The notes: generated from the letters alone by a model not told the origin. DNA of 64,000 bases from Stereocaulon alpinum (GCA_018257865.1 JAEUBA010000082.1:84733-148732), one strand, 5' to 3'. Counted from the stretch's first letter, positions 20,143-31,170 are shown. Numbers and translations are program-made.

Positions 20143-21115
20143 AGTTGGTGGCGGGAATATGCGAGGCTAGGGGGTATGATGTCGCCGTGGTTGATGATGA
20201 GGTTTGGAAGAACAAAAGGCCCTCCATACTTATACGGCGTGTGGAGTTTATTTGTCGCCATGATGAATAACAGTGAATTTGCTTTCACGTGGTCTGAAAT
20301 AACTTAGTAGTCCGTCTTGGTAGTAAGATGTCAAAATTACGTGACTGTTTGTTTTGAGAGGGTAATGAGAATTGAGTCCCCTCGGATGCTTACCTTATTC
20401 GATGGAAACTGATGCGCTTGTACCTATTCGGTTGGCAGCGAAGGCGTAGCCAGCTGATGTGGTCACCGCTTTCACGTGCGGAGCCTCTTCCCATGGACCC
20501 CTCTGCAACGTCATTCGCTGCCAAAATTACTTATTACGTACGAAATCTGGGGTAGGGCTTGGCCAACAGTCTAGACCACTTCTGGATGTTGCATCCTTAT
20601 ATCTCTTCAATCTCTACTTTCATTGGCCAGGTCCGTTCGCTGACTCTTGCCTTCTCCAAATTCTTCAGGCTGATTCATAGAGCCAGTGAAAGTTACAAAT
20701 ACTTTCACTTTGCACAATTTCACTCTGTATGTATCAGCTCTCAGCTCTCAGCTCTGGAATACAAGCCACAAGTAGGTGTCTGTAACCAGTGGTGCCAGCA
20801 TGATGGCGCTTCCATGTTCAGCAGTGGCCGGCCTCCCCCATTGTCCCTTTGCGTCTTAGTGCGCCGGCGGCTCTGTCATGCTTATTGGGCCTCGCCTGTA
20901 AGCCACTATGAATCTTCGCTACGACATTCTAATTGAGTCTGTTCTCCTCCGAGCCGTTCATCGCAACGCCTCGCTGTCAGAGATGACTTGACAAAGCTCG
21001 GTATTATTTATGCTAAGCGGCCGTTCGTCACAGAGAAACCAGCGGAGCCTGAAGGTAGACCCGAGTATGCTTCGCAAATAGCATGTTGACTACCTTTCGG
21101 TTGCGGGCCAAGTGG
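20143..21115. other. Intergenic region
   Basis: About 970 bases with no supported gene. The frames at 20459-20936 are short, overlapping and motif-free. The left end is the presumed arrestin promoter; the right end is the 3' flank of the membrane protein at 21116. Confidence 0.45.
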
Positions 21116-21811
21116 TCAAAAGATCGAATACCCAGACCACCAGCCCCATGCAGTCACAATGCTTAAACACCCAACAGCCCATTCCCATCGCATCTCCACA
21201 ATGGCCCAGACCCACAGCGTTCCCAACGGTGGCGCTTTCTTCATCACCGCCATATAGGCATCCTCGTTGCTAGCGTAGACCAACCATGCTCCTGCTGCTA
21301 TGCTGATGATTGCGAAAAGCAATTGGATTCCTAGGTGAGCGCTACGTGGATGTAGCAACGCGACCAAAATCAGAAGCAAGGCTGGCGTAGGAGATGCTAC
21401 TGTGCTAGAGTAGAAAAGAGATGAGAGAGAGGGTGGTGAGATCGCATATTGGTGGTGGACTAGGACGGTCAGAGTGAAATGGAGGATTGTTAGAGTTGTC
21501 GTGTAGAGCGCAGCATCCAGATATGGTGTTGCATCTGGGCCTGATGGATCCGCTCCCAAATCTGAGACCGAGAGGCTGCCATCTGCGTTAATCGTTGTAG
21601 TGGTAACAGAAGGGGATCGTTCCTGAGAAGAGGTGTTCAGTAGCTGACGCTCGGAGGCAATCTCAAGGAGAGTCTTTGCTTTTGGAGTCTCCCGAGATGG
21701 TTGGCTGAGAGGAATAGTATCAGGCTTCGCTCGTGCCTGAGCACGACGCTCTTTGCGGTTGCTCATGATGACTACGCAGGGATGAAGATCACGATTCGAA
21801 ACGAGTAGCAA
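21116..21811 (-). CDS. Conserved-type small multi-pass membrane protein, function unknown
   Basis: Single exon. The more likely start is the internal Met at 21766 (MSNRKERRAQARAK), giving 216 residues; the frame opens at 21811. The N-terminal 90 residues are hydrophilic with a basic start and a conserved-looking KTLLEIASERQLL. Four hydrophobic segments follow (TLTILHFTLTVLV; PALLLILVALL; LLFAIISIAAGAWLVY; and a tryptophan-rich last helix around WAVGCLSIVTAWGWW). I believe this is one of the uncharacterised fungal DUF membrane families (possibly DUF7719), but cannot confirm the number. It is divergent from gpi12, about 150-200 bases away. Confidence 0.7.
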   Translation of the reverse strand: MLLVSNRDLHPCVVIMSNRKERRAQARAKPDTIPLSQPSRETPKAKTLLEIASERQLLNTSSQERSPSVTTTTINADGSLSVSDLGADPSGPDATPYLDAALYTTTLTILHFTLTVLVHHQYAISPPSLSSLFYSSTVASPTPALLLILVALLHPRSAHLGIQLLFAIISIAAGAWLVYASNEDAYMAVMKKAPPLGTLWVWAIVEMRWEWAVGCLSIVTAWGWWSGYSIF

Positions 21812-21964
21812 GATCTTGCCAAGGCGGAGTTAAGGCAACGGCAATTGCGACCATTAGCGTCAACTATTCATCTGTTCCTGCAGACGCCGACTTGCTACTC
21901 CCACAGCTCCCACCTCGAAATCGTGGGAATGAATTCGCGCTGAAACCCATTCTGAGCCTGCAAC

Positions 21965-22901
21965 ATGCAGCTCTACCTTGCTCTTGCCATCCCTATTCTC
22001 CTCGGAACGGCATGGCTCTACACTGCGCAAATTGCACGCGGTTCTCTTCCAAACCTCCGGGGCAAGCGCATATGCCTCCTCATAGCCCACCCAGATGACG
22101 AGGCAATGTTCTTTTCGCCCACAGTCCTAGCACTCACAGCACCAGAAGCTGGTAATCACGTCAAGATTCTATGCTTGAGCAGTGGTGCGTCTTACAACTG
22201 CATCCACCTCCATTTGACCGTAATTACTATCTCCTTACTGACTTAACGGCCACACAGGAAACGCGGATGGACTAGGTGAAACTCGTAAGAAAGAGCTTGC
22301 AGCCTCTGGCGCCCTACTGGGTCTTCGTTCCGCCTCCGATATTCTTGTAATCGAAGACTCGAAATTCCAAGACGGTATGAAAGCGACCTGGTCTGCAGCC
22401 AGCATATCACAACTCCTCTCCTCCGCCTTCTCCCCAACAACGAAAGCCTCTCCCAAAAAGACCACCTCCGAACCAACAGCCACGATTGACACCCTGATAA
22501 CGTTCGACCGCCACGGAATCTCCTCCCACCCCAACCACATCTCCCTCTACTATGGCGCTAAACACTGGCTCACCTCACTTATGGCCAGAAAATCCGGCTG
22601 GAAATGCCCTGTCGAACTCTACACACTGACCACCACCTCAATGATACGGAAATACGTCGGCGTACTGGATGCACCATTAACGATGTTCGTCGCCGCAAAC
22701 AGAACGGTGGGGATGTCGAAACAGAAGAAAAGGGAGGAACCGCCTAGTCTTTTATATATCAGCGATGTTGTGACATGGTGGCGAGGCTTGAATGCGATGG
22801 TGAATGGACATAAAAGTCAAATGAGGTGGTTTAGGTGGGGGTGGGTGACCGCGGGGAGGTATATGATAATCAATGACTTGAGAAGGGAAACTGTCACATA
22901 G
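21965..22901 (+). CDS. gpi12: N-acetylglucosaminyl-phosphatidylinositol de-N-acetylase (PIG-L/Gpi12)
   Basis: Exons 21965-22184 and 22258-22901, joined across a 73-nt intron (GTGCGT to CACACAG) in phase 1, give 287 residues. After an N-terminal membrane anchor (LYLALAIPILLGTAWLY) comes the zinc-binding AHPDDEAMFF motif, then LCLSSGNADGLGETR across the junction, and TFDRHGISSHPNH with the second metal His-x-x-His. These are the signatures of the LmbE/PIG-L family. The enzyme removes the acetyl group from GlcNAc-PI, the second step of GPI-anchor synthesis, on the cytosolic face of the ER. Length fits fungal Gpi12 (about 280-310). All catalytic motifs are intact. Confidence 0.92.
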
Positions 22902-23480
22902 CTGAGGAATAGCATGTGGAGCTAATTGCCCGCCAAAGTCGCTCTATGATTCAATGTCGTTACTGCGAAGCTGAGGTAGTAAATCGTTCCGCGAATCCTT
23001 GAAGTTCCATCATTGAGTGACATTAGTCGACTTCGCCCTGAATCTTTTGGCTTTGTCCGAGACCGTCGATATCGCTCGGTTGTGGTTTGGCTTTCTGCTG
23101 ACTCCACGTTCTGATTGCGGGAGCTCAGATCGAAGGTTCATAAGGGGAAAATGAAGAACGTAATGAACGTAAGTCTGAGAAAAATCGACAGGCGATAGTA
23201 AGACCAGGAAAACCCCAGTAGAATATCGAACAATGACCGATCTCACCAATGACTAGGGATTGACCAGCGTTAACGTAAACGAATTGTTGATACTTAACTT
23301 GTTCTCTGGTAACACGACCAATTGCATAACAGAATGGTCAACGAAGGCCGGTCATCCTCTGCAACCTGCCAACGAAGTCTCATAGCAAGCTCAAGGCATC
23401 GATCCTTTTCAAAGCAATGCCTTGTTCCTCCCAAGCCTCCGGTTCTCCTCCAGTTCTCCTCAACCCCTCCTTCCATTCCC
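22902..23480. other. Intergenic region
   Basis: No supported gene; the small frames at 22922-23249 (minus) and 23322-23725 (plus) are motif-free, and the latter run antisense to the next gene. Confidence 0.45.
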
Positions 23481-23862
23481 TCATATCTGGTCAGCTCCCC
23501 CGCTTCCCCCAGTCCCCACAGCCCCTTCATGCACCCCGCCCTCAGCAATCCTCTGCTCCATGCTCGTCCCCTCCCTTTCCGCTCTCCGTTTCCTCTTCTC
23601 TAGTAATGTGCGCCTCCTCTCCGCAAGAAGGCTATCCTGCCGTACCGTCACGCCATTCAACCAGTAGCCGAAACTGCCTCCTGCGGCTGCGAAGAGAGGA
23701 TACGCCCAGAGAGATTCTTTATTGAAGAAGGGACGCATTTCGATTCCTAATTGCCAGAAGCGGACTGCGAGGCCTACGAGGCGCTATTAGTGAGTGCCAC
23801 TGGGGGATCAACTAGGAAGAGAATGAGGTACCGAAGCCGGACCAGAAGAGGATTTTGGACAT
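23481..23862 (-). CDS. NADH:ubiquinone oxidoreductase accessory subunit, fungal 14-kDa (NUXM-like) type
   Basis: Exons 23862-23832 and 23773-23481 are joined over a 58-nt intron (GTACCT to CTCGTAG), giving 107 residues. The spliced start MSKILFWSGFGLAVRFWQLG is continuous with IEMRPFFNKESLWAYPLFAA, a tryptophan/glycine-rich membrane-associated segment. GYWLNGV and a highly basic heptad-like helix follow (LLAERRRTLLEKRKRRAERE). This start and the basic helix match the small complex I accessory subunit described in Neurospora and Yarrowia. It would sit in the inner mitochondrial membrane arm. Identification is from memory of the family pattern. It shares a 294-bp head-to-head promoter with shg1. 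Confidence 0.75.
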
Positions 23863-24156
23863 GGTGGATGACGAGTGAGAGTAGATATATGTTCAGCGTG
23901 GCTTAGAACGCTCAGATAGAGCTGGGATGAGTGAAGAGCTCTCAATGGCGTCGAAGAGCTCTGTGAGAGATGTGTTGGCGGGCTGGATGTTGTTGTTAGG
24001 AGCTTGGGGTATTGGTATGTCGGCAAGTCGGCCCCGGCAAATCTCCGGCGAGTTTGCGCATCTTGGCGCAGGAATCTATCAGCAACAGCATTCTTTGCAA
24101 TCTTGTACAACAGTGAAATTTGTAACGGACCTGGACTCATCCTTCGCTCCGCTGCT
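23863..24156. promoter_or_regulatory. Bidirectional promoter, complex I subunit / shg1
   Basis: 294 bases lie between the two divergent start codons. Both genes look constitutive (respiration, chromatin), which would suit a shared promoter, but no specific motif was identified. Confidence 0.45.
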
Positions 24157-26202
24157 ATGGCTACCCCGAATGCCATGGCAGGTAAGCATAAGCTGGATGA
24201 GCCAGCTTCTGTCCCGCGAAAGCGATTCAAGGCCTCCGAACTCCCATTAACTTCAACACAAAAGTCGTCCATTGACAGCATATTACATACGATCAAGAAG
24301 AAAGGGGAATACGATACGCTGAGGAAAAAAGTTTGGTCACAATTTGCGGAGAGCGTACGTGTCTGGACAAGGCATGACAAGCCGTTGCGCGCATTAGCTA
24401 AATGGTTCATTTAGGAGGAGAAGACGGCATTTACAACATCGCTGAATGAACTTGCTGAAGCAGAAATTGACCGCGATCCCTCTCTTCTATCTCGAGACCG
24501 CCACAAAGCCGCCACGCTGGTGCAGGGCGCCGTCGATCGCAGCGATATATACAAGACTATTGAGAACACCCTAGACGACCTCATTGACCAGAACATTGAT
24601 CATCTGCTGAAGGCCGGACGGGAGATCAGAAGAGCCGAAGTTGGCGAGGAAGCCGCTACTGAGGAAGAGAAGCGCGGCAGCAAGACAGATGAAGAATATG
24701 CGCAGGAGTCAATTGCGAGAAGAGAGAAGAGGGCCATAGCACGCAAGAAGGAAGAGGCCGAAAAGATGAAGAAGGAGAAAAAGGAACAGCTGGAGCAGCT
24801 GAAAGCCGACGAAGCTCGTACGATGGCTGAGCTCGAAAAGCTACGAAACGACAACAAACTGAGAACAGAGCGTGAAGCACGACGTGCTGAGCGGGGAACA
24901 GACTCAGAAAGGAGACGTCGCGAAAGAGAGGAACGGGACAAGGATGTCGAAAAGGAGAAACACAAATTACGAGAGTCCGAGTCTGCTGCGACACCTGCAA
25001 CACCAGTGGCACCCGTGGACGAGAAGGCCCTCGAAGAAGCTGCTCTCGCTTTGCTACTTCAAGAGGGCCGGGAGCTGGCTGCAAAGAATACACCGAAAGT
25101 TGAACGTGAGCGCTCAGAGTCTCCACACCGTAAACCGCATGTTTCTCCCCCCAAAGGTCCAGCGGCGGACCGCAACAAAACTATCGTCAAGCCCGATCAT
25201 CGCCCACGGCTTGCTTACAGCAGCGCGCCGGTTTACCAAGGCTCGCCGATACCACCCCCATCTGCGCATGCCCACTCTCGAAGTCGCAGCCCTTACCGTG
25301 CTTCCTCCGTTCGCCGTGACCGTTCCCGCTCTACATCACGTACTCGACATCGATCCTATTCCATTCGGGACGACGAGCGCCGCCGTGAGGTAGACTCAGA
25401 AGCCAAAACCGCCTTGAAGGCGCAAATGCAAGCGAAGCGGGATACGGACTCAGAAGCTTACAGAGCACGTGGACGAGTTGATCGTGATGATGCAGAGCGA
25501 CGAAGCCGCAGCTTATCAAGGGGGACCGACAGAGGCAGTGTCCGAGATAGGGATCGAGAGCGAAGCAAGCACTACGATCATGACTACGACTATGACCGCG
25601 ACCGTGACCGTGACCGCGACTATCGTCGTCGTGACGAACGGCCACGGAGCCGGGACAGGGATAGAACTCGCTATGATGATCGGCCATATATCAGACCGAG
25701 AAGAGAGGAGGCTCCGGAGCATATTGATCGCTATGTTCCCGGTGGCCCCGCTCCGTCAAGGGACAGGGACAGGGATACTAGGGACAGAGACACGAGGGAT
25801 AGAGACACCCGAGACCGAGAACCAAAAGATCGCGATGACAGAGAGACCAAGGAGCGAGACAGCAAGTCCAAGGAGAGGTCGACTCGAGACAGGGACACCC
25901 GGGAACGCAGCTCGTACTATGACACAGAGAGGGAGAGGCGATATTACAAGGACGATGATGGTAGGAGAAGTGAGTACAGAGACAAGGAGAGGGCCAGCGA
26001 GAGGCCCAGGGATCGAGACAGAGACAGAGACCGAGACCGAGACGATCGATATTCGGAGAGAGATAGAGATAGGCGCGATGAACGCCCATATGTTAGCCGG
26101 AGGAGGGATGAAGCCCCGGAACACATCGATCGGTATGTGCCTGGTGGTGATAATCGAGATAGGGAGCGGGATCGAGGCAGAGAGAGGGATAGGAGTCGTT
26201 GA
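24157..26202 (+). CDS. shg1: COMPASS (Set1C) subunit Shg1 with long RD-rich tail
   Basis: Exons 24157-24354 and 24415-26202 (60-nt intron, GTACGT to TTTAG, phase 0) give 661 residues. Residues about 20-130 form the BOD1/SHG1 domain: KRFKASELPL, IKKKGEYDTLRKKVW, then DRHKAATLVQGAVDRSDIY and TLDDLIDQNIDHLL. Shg1 is a subunit of the Set1 histone H3K4 methyltransferase complex. A charged coiled coil follows (about 150-240), then a Ser/Arg segment (SRSRSPYR) and a very long Arg-Asp/Arg-Glu dipeptide tail (DRDRDRD, RDTRDRDTRDRD) like those of splicing and nuclear-speckle proteins. A 13-residue peptide, EAPEHIDRYVPGG, occurs twice in the tail (25708-25746 and 26110-26148). Yeast Shg1 is only about 140 residues, so the extension is a filamentous-fungal feature. 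The frame opens upstream but this Met best fits the domain start. Confidence 0.87.
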
Positions 26203-26784
26203 GGTAGCGACTTCTTGCTCTTCATCGAGAAAATTTTCCATGCATTGAGCACTGTATTGTTTGGTTAGGTGTGTAGGAGCCCACAGCAACTTCAAAGTGT
26301 ACAAATTAAAATGACAAGCGTGTGTAATGCAGAGAATTAATGTTCACCAAGGTACCTCATCAAGGTTTCGGTTGCTGCGCCAAGCTTTTATAGGGGGCTC
26401 ACCCCTAAGTCCTATCCCTAGAGGCTAGAGCCACCCAGGGGCCAATGTTTTCGGGCAGGCCTTATGAATCCTGGTCCATATCCATAGGCAATCCGCTCTA
26501 AGGTAATCTCAGCTGACTTTCAAGTCCGATCTCATAGTCCTGACGTGGGGACAAGCTTGATCACTCCACCTGCTCCCTTCTCCTGCTCTATAGTGTCCGG
26601 TAACAAGTTCAAATCACGTTGCTCAGAAGCAATTTTGGCCGCAATGGAAAATACGTAAGCTAGGCTGTAAAGATGACCTTGTCCCTCTCTGCCAGGCAGC
26701 AACATCATTTGATAACGCGCTGTCCATATGCAAAACAGTGCAATGTTCCTTTCCGCGTCTACCACAGTCGATGTGTCCAGTTCC
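26203..26784. other. Intergenic region
   Basis: No supported gene. The minus-strand frame 26532-26795 lacks motifs and overlaps the start of the CofD-like gene. The stretch before 26728 is its presumed promoter. Confidence 0.4.
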
Positions 26785-28317
26785 ATGAACTTCATTCAAA
26801 GGCGAAAGATCGTCGTCTTCAGCGGCGGCTCAGCCGCCAATAGCCTCGTGGATGTGTTTAACGAAGTTATAGAGAAGAACAATTGTGCTCTGACTTATGT
26901 TATACCCATTAGCGACAATGGAGGCTCTTCTAGTGAGCTCATTCGTGTGTTTGGAGGACCGGGGATCGGAGATGTGAGGAGTATGCATGGTTCCTTGCTA
27001 CTGTTTACCTTGTGTCGCTCCTAGTCCCCATGTCAGAGGTTTTCATAATATCACAAGGCCGAAGACATGTTACCTCCTAGCATCCATAAGTTGATAGTTT
27101 CTTGTCTACAAGAGACTAACTTTCACCACGCAGGTCGTCTCGTCCGTCTTATCCCACATACACACACGAATATACTAAATCTGTTCAATCACCGTCTTCC
27201 TGCAAGTAGCGAGCTTGCCGATGCAGAGTTCTTGACTCTGCTGACTGGAACGTCACCCCTCTACGCGTCCATTCAAACGCCGCAAGCAATGCTAATACGC
27301 TCGATCCTCTCGCATCTTCATCTCGAAATTCTAAAACGAAGCCGTCCTCCAACTTCAACGTTCAACTTCCAGTCAGCGTCTATTGGAAATCTCTTCCTGA
27401 CTGGTGCTCGGCTGTTCTCTGGGTCCTTTGAGTCAGCGATCTATCTGCTTGCTATCATGGGTGGCGTTGATGAGAGCAAGACAGCTGTCCTGCCAGCGAT
27501 TGTTAGCAATTTCAGCCACCACATTTCTGCTGGACTGGCAGATGGAACTATCATCGCAGGGCAGAATGCTATCAGCCATCCGAGTGAGCCTACTGCACTC
27601 AACAATGCTGGTGGCGGGCAGGCTGATCATGGAACTATAACTGTGAATGGCTTCAATCCCACAATCGAGGATGCTACACTTCCTGGCTCATTGCCCACTC
27701 TCAAGAAATCTGCCATAGCATTCTCGAAAGAGTCTGAGGAACCACTCTCAGCTCGCATCGAGCGAGTTTGGTACATCAACCCCTACGGTCAGGAAATGAG
27801 ACCAGCTCCAAATCCTAAAGTCCTCGACGCAGTCAGCGCAGCAGAGGCAGTAATCTACAGTATAGGCAGTTTGTACACTTCCATCATCCCATCCCTTATC
27901 CTACAAGGTGTTGGCGAAGCCATAGCTCGCTCTGGCGGTGTACGTTTCAAGGTCCTGATTTTAAACGGCAGCCTTGATCGCGAAACAGGCGGTTTCTCCG
28001 CGTTGGACTTCGTTGCAGCGATTGCTAGAGCTGGCGAAGAAAGCCGAGGCCATACATTCCAAAGCAGTAAGAGCGTGGACGAGAGTTTGTGGTCGATGTA
28101 TGTCACCCATGTGATACATCTCGAAGGTGAAGGCGTGCCGAAGGTTGACAGAAAGGAACTTGCTAAGTGGGGCGTGGAATGTGTGAGGCTCTATGGTAGA
28201 AAAAGTCCAGAGGGGGAAGCGAGATATGATGGGCAGGCGTTGGTGCAGGCGCTGAGTGCCATTTTGGGGAAACGGGAGAGGGGCGAGAGGAGCAGGAGGA
28301 ATACGCTTGAGAAGTGA
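26728..28317 (+). CDS. CofD/YvcK-like (UPF0052) family protein
   Basis: Exons 26728-26980 and 27134-28317 are joined over a 153-nt intron (GTATGC donor, actaac branch site, CACGCAG acceptor) that restores the family motif GGPGIGDVRSRLVRLIP. The product has 478 residues from the first Met; the Met at 26785 (MNFIQRRKIVVFSGG) is an alternative. Family features: VVFSGGSAANSLVDVF (nucleotide-binding loop), PISDNGGSSSELIRVFGGPG, FNFQSASIGNLFLTGARLF, and AVIYSIGSLYTSIIPSLILQ. The fold is that of CofD (2-phospho-L-lactate transferase) and bacterial YvcK. The fungal branch includes yeast YNL011C, and its substrate is unknown. The intron is longer than its neighbours, so a further small exon cannot be excluded. 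Likely cytosolic. Confidence 0.85.
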
Positions 28318-28629
28318 AAAGCTAACGCCATGTACGATAGCAATACCATGGGGAAGGCTCGGACGCGCACAGCTTTGCCTGAAGGACAATTCGCTGCGAT
28401 GGAATTACCAAAAACATCCCTTAATACGTGGTCACGAGCAAGCTAGGAACAGATATGTACACATCCATAAACAAGGTCCAGTCGTTTTACAACCCTCTAA
28501 GTCGAGCACCAAGATCTTCGTCATTGATGATAACACGCCAGTGACCGAAGAAAGCCGTCGCCAGTGTCATGGTTCTTCTCGCCCAGCACCTATTCTCTCC
28601 TTGCCTTGGCCGAAATCACCCAATCGAAC
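28318..28629. other. Intergenic region between convergent frames
   Basis: 3' flank of the CofD-like gene. The frame 28256-28651 runs out of that gene without motifs. Confidence 0.4.
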
Positions 28630-28896
28630 TTATCGAATTCTACTGAGGTAGAAGTCCCTTGGCCTCGTGTGAAAAGTCAGATACAAGAGCCTCCGAAACC
28701 TCGTCTGGGTTGAAGGCTTACTCATCCGACGCTGGTACCGATACTGCACCCAAGCTAGCCATAGAGATACTACAGCAAAGACCGCCATGCAGAGACCAAA
28801 GACAAGGCTGATGATAGCTTCGTGTGTAAAGGCCGCAGAATCTGTAGACGACGGGTGAGGCTGCGGTGGGGGGGATGTAAGCGGGAGAACAGCCAT
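28630..28896 (-). CDS. Small single-pass membrane protein, hypothetical
   Basis: An 88-residue frame with a proline-rich N-terminus, one clear transmembrane helix (IISLVFGLCMAVFAVVSLWL) and a basic C-terminal tail (YRYQRRMSKP, TRFRRLLYL). The positive-inside pattern would put the C-terminus in the cytosol. It starts at an ATG. No family was recognised and it may be unexpressed. The clean topology and lack of a competing frame make it better than background. Confidence 0.45.
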   Translation of the reverse strand: MAVLPLTSPPPQPHPSSTDSAAFTHEAIISLVFGLCMAVFAVVSLWLAWVQYRYQRRMSKPSTQTRFRRLLYLTFHTRPRDFYLSRIR

Positions 28897-29194
28897 TGGT
28901 ACGGGATCAAGTAGCCAAAAACGAGATACTAGGATGGATACATGGACACCGATCTCTTGTAGATTTCTGGTCCTTGAATTGTAGCTTGTGACTGGAAAAA
29001 GAAAAGGCCTTGCTGCAGGGGATTCACAGATTTATGGGGGAAAAAGCGAAAGGCACCAAGTGGTCTTCGAGGGAGCGTCCTCATCGTTTGAAGGGGTACG
29101 ACCGTTGTTGGGTCGTCAAAAGGTCGCAGGAATCCTGAGTATGCAGCTAAGGAAATCATAAAATAGAGGGCCGTACATACCTAGATGAAGCGAC

Positions 29195-29246
29195 GTGCTG
29201 TGTGCCCCGTGTGGGATCCCGTGCTGTATGCCCCCTGTAAGATCCC
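29195..29246. repeat. Two 26-bp tandem copies
   Basis: Two adjacent 26-bp units, both starting GTGCTGT and ending GATCCC (29195-29220 and 29221-29246), differ at four positions, and a third partial copy (gtaccgt) follows. Confidence 0.85.
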
Positions 29247-29997
29247 GTACCGTTCTCCCGTTTGATACGTGGAATTCTAAGTTCTGCATGTGCCCTGGGT
29301 CAGCTTTGGACTCGTCGTGCATCTGAGTTATGCACCGTTCACAGAAGCGACGTTTGAAAGTGGGCTGGGAGCGTGGAGTGGCTTGCATCCGCTCTGCCAG
29401 ACTTATGGCTGCCTGGAGCCAATGATATTATCTCAACTCTCGCTTCGTAGTTATAAAACGGTTTAGCAGCTCCACAAGAACTAGCAGGGGCTGCCCAAGG
29501 CGTCGATGTATGTATCATCTTTCACTATTCTATCAGAGTGTGGCGTAACGGCGGAAAAGTGAGAAGTCCTCAGATCATCTGCACCTGGCTACTTTGCATG
29601 GAAAGTATCCAGTAAAGGACAGTCATTGGATAATCGCCAGTTCTGCGCCCAAAAGTGGCGCTTCCAAGGAGGTACCTATTGTTGGCTTACTCTTACAGTC
29701 TACCGCTTGACATCGCATCTAGAAATCCGGTTGATCTTGTAAGCGGGTGGGACCCAGGTCTGATATGGTCTAGTATAAGCTAAGGACTTAGCTCCCGGGA
29801 GAAGACATCCAGCAGGCAGACATCAGGAAATTGGTTTGGGAATAGTGCGGCATCATGGCATGGCGATAAGGCTGGCTTATAGTTGAATTGCAATTGGCTT
29901 TACCTAGAGATTTCTCCACCTTGAAATTTCTCTCGTGTCACGCCGTGTCACACCCATTTCCCCACCATGCCCAATTCTCCCCCCACACGAAATCTCC

Positions 29998-30053
29998 ACC
30001 CAGACACATCTCTACCCAGACACATCTCTACCCAGACACATCTCTACCCAGAG
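29998..30053. repeat. 16-bp tandem repeat, three full copies
   Basis: The unit ACACATCTCTACCCAG is repeated three times without interruption. Diverged C-rich versions (caccca-aaaaca) continue on the right to about 30120. It is too short and too uniform to be coding and has no spacer structure. Confidence 0.9.
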
Positions 30054-30431
30054 AACCCTCCACCCAAAAACATCTCCCCCTCAAAAGCCTTCCGCCCAAA
30101 AACACACCTCTCACAAAGCACACCATCCAGCAATCATCTCCCTTACCTCATCAAATACCCCAATATCAACGTAAGGTAGCCAGTCATGACTATTCCTCAT
30201 CCTATCGTCTCGCAAACTACTGCACCTGATCATTTTCCCCCCTTCCATGTTTTCAGTCATCTCACCACTACCAACAAAAGCCCCAATCTCGTTTTCACCT
30301 CCCCCCTACACTCCCCAGCAGAAATTCGAATCCCTCATATTGCAGAGCGGCCACAGCGCAATAGTCTCCTGGTGGGAGACTGTTAATGTAGGGAGACAAG
30401 AGCAAAGGGCGGCGAAGCCGCGTGCCATTGA

Positions 30432-30800
30432 TCAAACGTATGAGCAGCGGGAGACAATGTATTCTTGGTCCGGGAAAATGTGATCGAGGGCCGAAGCAAA
30501 GATTGTACAGAGCAGAAAGAACGTAACACCTCGCGACTCCGTAGCAAGACAATGTGGAAAGGATAACCGTAGATCATTACTACGAGGATAAGCTGGTAAA
30601 GCACGTAACAAGAGTGCCGATTTCGTGAGAAGGATAGGAAATGTCTTGGGTCTGAAGAGTATCAAGCGCGATTTTTGTCGGAAGTTCGTGGTCGAATATG
30701 GTAGAGATGTCTGGTGTTCAAAGCTTCGGACGGGGACTGTGAGGCTTTGGCGTGGGAGGAAGTTTAGAAGGGATCGTTGGAAGGGCTGCAAGAGGAAGTC
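30432..30800 (-). CDS. Possible mitochondrial/membrane protein exon (weak)
   Basis: A minus-strand open stretch preceded by an excellent acceptor (gatcctgacttcctcttgcag). It begins PFQRSLLNFLPRQSLTVPVR, reads through an arginine-rich section (FRQKSRLILFRPKTFPILL) and a leucine-rich part (LTKSALLLRALPAY), and has a second hydrophobic patch (GVTFFLLCTIFASAL). A 5' exon would lie near 30820-30890, but none could be fixed. Another frame below it (INSLPPGDYCAVAALQ) also looks protein-like, so a frame change or missed intron near 30600 is possible. Either an unresolved gene or a remnant; family not recognised. Confidence 0.3.
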   Translation of the reverse strand, partial: DFLLQPFQRSLLNFLPRQSLTVPVRSFEHQTSLPYSTTNFRQKSRLILFRPKTFPILLTKSALLLRALPAYPRSNDLRLSFPHCLATESRGVTFFLLCTIFASALDHIFPDQEYIVSRCSYV

Positions 30801-31170
30801 AGGATCGTAGGCATGGTTGCGTATGTTGTACTCGGGGCCTTAGAATTGGGTACTTTGTTAGATAAGTTGCGTCATTGTTTTCATATGCATATATGACAGT
30901 CAGCGAATGGTAAAATCTTGAAGACGGTTCGAAGCAAGGACTTTGGTCCGCCAACGAGGTATTGCAACCAGAGAGTACTCATAGCCGCGATGCTACAGAA
31001 ACCAAAGCCTTGCCATAGCGATAGCATAACAACAGCTAAAGCATACGGCGATCTTACATTGCTCGTTCAAATGCCGGGGGTATCTCAAATCAATCGCTAT
31101 GCTGTCGCTGATGCTTCCTTACAAATTTCATGGGACACACACTGTCGTTACCATGTTCCTCTGACTTGGA

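Larger units (their letters stand above)
28897..30282. other. Gene-poor region with tandem repeats
   Basis: No supported gene. Minus-strand frames 28929-29159 and 29116-29388 have no motifs. The plus-strand frames 29888-30229, 29935-30174 and 29967-30179 are translations of a C-rich tandem repeat. The two repeats are listed separately. Confidence 0.45.

Noticed and set aside
24600..26304. Long antisense frames on the minus strand opposite shg1 (up to about 180 residues)
   Set aside because: They are by-products of the Arg-Asp and Arg-Glu codon repeats, which leave the other strand free of stops; the sense strand carries the SHG1 domain.
29998..30120. CRISPR-like spaced repeats
   Set aside because: The copies are head-to-tail without spacers and the genome is fungal; this is a simple tandem repeat.
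29888..30229. Plus-strand 113-residue repeat protein
   Set aside because: All three frames translate the same tandem DNA repeat; no start or splice context favours any.
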